This document shows, in pieces, positions 60,932-64,000 of a stretch of DNA of 64,000 nt (position 1 is its first letter; the number at the start of each line of letters is the position of its first letter). Where the stretch lies: the NCBI GenBank assembly GCA_963662155.1, contig OY759269.1, forward strand, positions 15,946,763 through 16,010,762, given 5' to 3'. Position numbers and translations under genes: made by a program. Source of the DNA: Lamellibrachia columna (taxonomy: Eukaryota; Annelida; Polychaeta; Sabellida; Siboglinidae). Below the pieces are notes generated by a model. It had not been told where the DNA came from and did not search any database. It worked only from the letters and a program-made list of their open reading frames with translations.

Positions 60932-61310
60932 TGTCGAATATGTCGATCTCTCGTTTCTTGGACGTCCGTCTCTTACGTCGAAACTTTACTGCAGTGATTC
61001 TCGCCTTCGCGGACGGTCGTTTTATACGTTTACCAGGGGGTGGTCGAAGACCTGTCAGCAAGGCATCGGTGACGCGTCGTTTGGCAGCCGTTTTTATGTT
61101 CTGGCCCGATAAGACGTCGCCGGCTATACGAACGCCTGTCTTCAACGCTCCCTTACCCAAAGCCACGGCACCTCTCTTGATGAGTGGCATGGCGCTGCGC
61201 AACAGACCGCTGAACAGACTACCCAGTCCGTGACCTCGCTGGTATTGCGCACCGGCGAAGTAGGGCAGCGCACCACCAGCCTGGCGCGCGTAATAATCGT
61301 TGTAGTTCAT
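60915..61310 (-). CDS. pX/pVI-like basic virion protein
   Basis: 131 residues, ATG at 61310 overlapping the minor-capsid stop (ATGA). The N-terminal half has GHGLGSLFSGLLRSAMPLIK then GALKTGVRIAGDVLSG, an amphipathic Gly/Leu/Lys segment typical of the small Polinton/adintovirus protein compared with adenovirus pX/pVI. The C-terminal half is rich in Arg/Lys (GKRIKRP, FRRKRRTSKKRE), suited to binding the DNA or packing it. Possible membrane-active peptide during entry. Stop TAG inside the capsid gene start. Confidence 0.75.
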   Translation of the reverse strand: MNYNDYYARQAGGALPYFAGAQYQRGHGLGSLFSGLLRSAMPLIKRGAVALGKGALKTGVRIAGDVLSGQNIKTAAKRRVTDALLTGLRPPPGKRIKRPSAKARITAVKFRRKRRTSKKREIDIFDNGVRA

Positions 61311-62146
61311 TGGAACAGTCCGGTCTTGCGTCGACGAAAATGAAGCGTCACCGTCACTCGACCGTATTCGAATGGCACACGTTGACCCATGTCGTTTCTT
61401 ATATCCACTTCGATCGAGTGGAAGTTCGAGCGCAACAGAGGTATGTAGTGAACGTTAGTGAAACGTTCGGACACCCTGTCGCCGTGACGTCCGCTAATCG
61501 GAATGGATCGCAACAGGGGCGCGAGAGTGTCACCCACTACACGAGACTCCACGACGTCCGTGTAGACGTATAGGGTGTTGAACCCCTGCGTCATGTCCAC
61601 CACGTCGGTGGCCTCGATGTGGAAGGGGTACGAGGAGTCGGAAGTTCGAGAGTCGGAGACGAGTGATGACGCGGACGTAGTAGTAGTCGCCTCCGCTCCG
61701 GTGGCTACGGACTCGTGGAATCCTAACATGGAAGCAGTCGAACTGTGGTACGGTATGGTGAACGAGGTGTTCTCCGTCATGTGTAACGTCATTTTTTGAG
61801 TGACGGAACTATAGCTCATTTGTGCCCGTGTCTTCTCTGTTCTCAGACTGTACAGTCCGTTGTTGACGTGGTACATCAATGTTAACGGGTCGTCGTAATA
61901 CCCACACGACAATTTCGCACGCCGACTCACGTCGGGAACATCGATCTCGTTGAGAAATAACCAGACATCATTCTCCGTGACGTTGTACCAAGTGTGCGAA
62001 TACTGCATCTCTGTCAATCCACACTCACATTCACCGACCAGATCGATACGACGAGGTAAGTCCCTGGTGTAATGGGTCAAGGTGTTGTCGAGGTGCGTCT
62101 TCATAGAAGCGTTGCTAGGCAGCGTCATGTAGAAATCAGTCGCCAT
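61307..62146 (-). CDS. Minor capsid protein, penton-like (Polinton)
   Basis: 279 residues, ATG at 62146. Starts FYMTLPSNASMKTHLDNTL, a conserved opening of the Polinton/adintovirus minor capsid (single jelly-roll, vertex) protein, then RIDLVGECECGLTEMQY and LYVYTDVVESRVVGDTLAPL and a C-terminal VEVDIRNDMGQ-like strand (IEVDIRNDMGQRVPFEYG) common to this family. A Ser/Thr/Ala-rich loop (about residues 150-175) is low complexity. It overlaps the preceding membrane-protein gene by 11 bases and the next by 4, as in compact viral operons. Open, stop TGA. Confidence 0.78.
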   Translation of the reverse strand: MATDFYMTLPSNASMKTHLDNTLTHYTRDLPRRIDLVGECECGLTEMQYSHTWYNVTENDVWLFLNEIDVPDVSRRAKLSCGYYDDPLTLMYHVNNGLYSLRTEKTRAQMSYSSVTQKMTLHMTENTSFTIPYHSSTASMLGFHESVATGAEATTTTSASSLVSDSRTSDSSYPFHIEATDVVDMTQGFNTLYVYTDVVESRVVGDTLAPLLRSIPISGRHGDRVSERFTNVHYIPLLRSNFHSIEVDIRNDMGQRVPFEYGRVTVTLHFRRRKTGLFQ

Positions 62147-62450
62147 TGCGTCTCAACGTGGGATTGGGTAGTAGATAACCCAACGAACTACTCAACAGAG
62201 CCGTCCACAGATTAGAATCACCGTGACCGACAGTCAGGTTGTAGATGCTTATCACGATGACCGTGTACAAGATGACGACCTGACACAGAAACACTATCTC
62301 CTCTTTGGGACACTTGATGCCGAACAGATGCCAAGGAGTACTGTCGTTCGATGCGTCGGTACAATCCTCCTCCTCCTCTTCCTTCTTCTCCTCCTCCTCC
62401 TCCTCCTCCTCCTCTACGACGACAGTGTGCGGTGCCGTGTCTTGATCCAT
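62136..62450 (-). CDS. Small single-pass membrane protein with poly-Glu tract
   Basis: The ATG at 62450 (MDQDTAPHTVV) gives 104 residues; the frame is open further up but only with GTG. A (GAG)n-coded Glu tract (about residues 13-28) is followed by CTDASNDSTPWHLFGIKCPK, a hydrophobic helix FLCQVVILYTVIVISIYNL, and a conserved-looking end LLSSSLGYLLPNPTL. Polintons/adintoviruses of animals often carry such a short membrane protein next to the minor capsid gene. Function unknown, perhaps virion membrane or entry. Confidence 0.6.
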   Translation of the reverse strand: MDQDTAPHTVVVEEEEEEEEEKKEEEEEDCTDASNDSTPWHLFGIKCPKEEIVFLCQVVILYTVIVISIYNLTVGHGDSNLWTALLSSSLGYLLPNPTLRRNGD

Positions 62451-62480
62451 AATGACAATCCGTCTCACGTCGCTTAGTCT

Positions 62481-63530
62481 TTATAGCGAAGTGAGCGCCT
62501 TGGCATCGATCCAGCTGTTGAATTTGGACGAATATCCGAACCATTTCACCAAAGCATTCGTTCGAGCGCCGACCTTACGACGTTCCAGCACCGCTTCCAC
62601 TCGGAACACTTTATCGCTCGCTATCACCACTTTCTGCAGCTCCAGTTCGAAGAAGGTACCTTCCAGCACGTCGCCGAGATCGTCCCGCAGACGGTACACG
62701 GGCGGTTCGGAGGGATGAACTTCGTGCACGGTGAACACCTCTTCGCTCCAGTTCGTCTCGTAGCCCTTTTCGAACGTGCCTTTGTACTTGCTGACGCGCA
62801 CGCGATCCGACACGTTCAACTTGGGCGCACACTTACCGTCGTGTCCGTACAGACGTTGCCACACCGTTTCTTGATTCTTTGCAGCCACCTGTGACGGAGC
62901 CATACCGAGGCTGCGGTGGTGGATGTCGTTGTACGTTCGCACCAGATCCTGAAGGACGTCAATGTAACGCCACGACTGAACTTTCGTGAAGTAGTGCCAC
63001 ATGCGAGTCTTCAACGTCATGTTGAATCGTTCCACGACGCTCGCCTTCGTCTCCGCGTTGTGCGTGGCGAAGTGATGGACGCCTCGTTTTCGTAAGAGCG
63101 TCTGAACGGATTTATTCAGAAATTCCATTCCACGATCCGTCTGTAACGTCTGCGGCAGGTCGTCCGCGAACGCGATTCGCAGAGCGGCGACCAACGACGC
63201 GGCGGACTTGCTAGGCATAGGAACGCATCTGGCTCGTTTCGAAAATACGTCGATCGTTGTGAGGAGAAAGGTCATACCGTTGTTGTCGTCTTTCAACGTC
63301 GTCAGGTCGACGAGATCGGCCTGCCACTGTTGATTCATACCGCCCACGATGACGCGTCGTCTCTTGAAACGTCGTCTTGCTGGTTTGTGTAAGCTGTAGG
63401 CGTCCTGTTCCGACAACCATCGCGCGACTATTTTCCGAGGCGCGTGCGTGACGCGTCGCAAGGCGTCGACTCCTCCGTAACTGCCTACCTGACTCGGATC
63501 AAAATAGACCTTCTTCAGTCTCTTCGACAT
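62481..63530 (-). CDS. Polinton integrase with chromodomain
   Basis: 349 residues from the ATG at 63530 (MSKRLKKVYFDPSQVGSYGG); the open frame continues upstream, but that part is the shadow of a tiny membrane-protein gene. Retroviral-type rve integrase core: WQADLVDLTTL (Asp72), LQTDRGMEFLN (Asp132) and TKASVVERFNMTLK (Glu167), a D-D-35-E set that is complete. Then a DNA-binding barrel (VSDRVRVSKYKGTFEKGYE, WSEEVFTV) and a C-terminal chromodomain (FRVEAVLERRK, ALVKWFGYSSKFNSWI) that may steer insertion to chromatin marks. It inserts the element DNA into the genome. Stop TAA. No frameshift or lost catalytic residue is seen. Confidence 0.95.
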   Translation of the reverse strand: MSKRLKKVYFDPSQVGSYGGVDALRRVTHAPRKIVARWLSEQDAYSLHKPARRRFKRRRVIVGGMNQQWQADLVDLTTLKDDNNGMTFLLTTIDVFSKRARCVPMPSKSAASLVAALRIAFADDLPQTLQTDRGMEFLNKSVQTLLRKRGVHHFATHNAETKASVVERFNMTLKTRMWHYFTKVQSWRYIDVLQDLVRTYNDIHHRSLGMAPSQVAAKNQETVWQRLYGHDGKCAPKLNVSDRVRVSKYKGTFEKGYETNWSEEVFTVHEVHPSEPPVYRLRDDLGDVLEGTFFELELQKVVIASDKVFRVEAVLERRKVGARTNALVKWFGYSSKFNSWIDAKALTSL

Positions 63531-63532
63531 CG

Positions 63533-63682
63533 TTAAAACAGAAGATCCGACGCGTTGACGGCGGTGACGTTGACGACTCCCGAGTACCGACGAACGACGA
63601 GGAGTGCACTGACGTATAGTAGAACGCACGTTATCGTTCCCACAATGGTGACGATCGAACAAAAGTCTGGCAACGAAACCAT
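63533..63682 (-). CDS. 49-residue single-pass membrane protein
   Basis: The ATG at 63682 (MVSLPDFCSIVTIVGTITCV) leads to a hydrophobic helix (about residues 9-30, continuing LLYVSALLVV) followed by RRY and a short polar tail with two Asn-x-Thr/Ser-type sites (NVT, NAS). Its TAA ends two bases before the integrase ATG, the same tight spacing as the other genes of this module. The length is below usual gene-finder limits. The competing phase is the non-ATG-supported upstream extension of integrase. Role unknown; small hydrophobic proteins are common in such elements. Confidence 0.55.
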   Translation of the reverse strand: MVSLPDFCSIVTIVGTITCVLLYVSALLVVRRYSGVVNVTAVNASDLLF

Positions 63683-63801
63683 AGTCCGAATAACACCTGT
63701 TGTATAAGAACTCCGGCTGCAACGTCGCCGAGCAAGGTAAGTCCGCTAAACAATATCGAAGCGACGACGGAACGATGCGTGTCCTGCAGATCCGACGACA
63801 T
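63631..63801 (-). CDS. Small hydrophobic protein at integrase end
   Basis: 56 residues from the ATG at 63801 (MSSDLQDTHRSVVASILFSG...), with a hydrophobic stretch LTLLGDVAAGVLIQQVLFGL (about residues 21-40). The frame stays open to 63894 (87 residues), but that extension covers a TATA motif. It overlaps the 49-residue gene by 52 bases. It could be a real leader gene or chance. Confidence 0.35.
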   Translation of the reverse strand: MSSDLQDTHRSVVASILFSGLTLLGDVAAGVLIQQVLFGLWFRCQTFVRSSPLWER

Positions 63802-63829
63802 GAGTGGGTTACGACTACGACGCAGTCTC

Positions 63830-63836
63830 CTTATAA
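63830..63836 (-). promoter_or_regulatory. TATA box upstream of integrase operon
   Basis: ACTTATAAGG on the minus strand, about 30 bases before the ATG at 63801 and 150 before the ATG of the 49-residue gene; it fits a transcript covering the tiny membrane gene and integrase. Confidence 0.45.
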
Positions 63837-63894
63837 GTCGACCCAGCGGGGTGGCGTGGATGTGGGATGTCGCGGACGAGCGAGGGGCGTCCAA

Positions 63895-64000
63895 CGTAGA
63901 GATTTTCGCGCACTACCAACAGCACGCGGGGTAGTAGCAGACCGTCGAGAGAGAGAGTCCGTTTGTATGTAGGTTCTCCTGGCGACGTTACCGATCAACT
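63895..64000. other. Edge of window beyond integrase module
   Basis: No gene. In Polintons the integrase end lies near a terminal inverted repeat, which may begin here or just outside the window; no mate could be recognised. Confidence 0.4.

Noticed and set aside
63531..63722. N-terminal 64-residue extension of integrase
   Set aside because: The extension is low in family similarity, and another phase there encodes a clean membrane helix ending two bases before the family-like integrase start.

Overview
This is animal (metazoan) nuclear DNA, not bacterial or organellar. It has spliced open reading frames, TATA and AATAAA signals, many long (AT)n tracts, minisatellites, LINEs, tRNA-derived SINEs, and cut-and-paste transposons with perfect target-site duplications. 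The mix of CR1/L2-like LINEs, hAT and Mutator-like non-autonomous elements, an ISL2EU transposon, RecQ-like helicase fragments and Polinton-type virus genes suggests a marine invertebrate or basal chordate. I cannot name a species from sequence alone.

Layout. 1-8263: nested minisatellites (12, 20, 57 and 35 bp units), including a 2,018-bp higher-order duplication of the 35-bp array. 8264-10500: a 207-bp tandem repeat, a (GGGT)n tract and a 57-bp GC-rich array. 10500-17700: mostly unique AT-rich sequence with one probable signal-peptide exon (13937-14192, minus) and small MITEs. 17714-23938: a short and a long copy of one CR1/L2-like LINE; the long copy has an SGNH-esterase ORF1 split by a hAT-type MITE with an 8-bp duplication. 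25331-31063: a second hAT MITE whose right end was carried into a 1.49-kb tandem triplication containing a RecQ helicase fragment. 31792-37816: two abutting TIR elements. The right one is a nearly complete ISL2EU transposon (THAP-DDE transposase plus SWIM-YqaJ-PHD nuclease protein), with one frameshift in each gene. 38058-40902: another helicase fragment invaded by a Mutator-like element with a 9-bp duplication. 41000-44200: tandem repeats and one orphan exon.

The most interesting part is 44210-63894. 44210-48309 is a compact minus-strand cluster with viral features: short intergenic gaps, TATA boxes close to start codons and triplet-repeat low complexity. It encodes C2H2 zinc fingers, a Pro/Glu-rich protein, a Ser/Asp-rich protein, an RPA-like OB-fold single-strand DNA binding protein and a NADAR-domain protein. 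59137-63894 is a compact minus-strand Polinton/adintovirus morphogenesis module: adenain-like protease, double-jelly-roll major capsid protein, pX-like basic peptide protein, minor capsid protein, small membrane proteins and a chromodomain DDE integrase. Between them lie a degraded LINE, two SINE copies, and repeat elements with long inverted arms bordered by tetranucleotide arrays. No PolB and no FtsK-type packaging ATPase were found. The two clusters may be parts of one invaded element or two separate insertions.

In the Polinton module integrase would insert the DNA, the two capsid proteins and protease would build and mature a virion, and the membrane and basic proteins would act as accessory virion parts. 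In the other cluster the RPA-like protein fits DNA replication and NADAR fits removal of ADP-ribose-type modifications. Several reading frames carry stops or frameshifts, so most elements look like old or decaying copies, although parts of the Polinton module are fully open.
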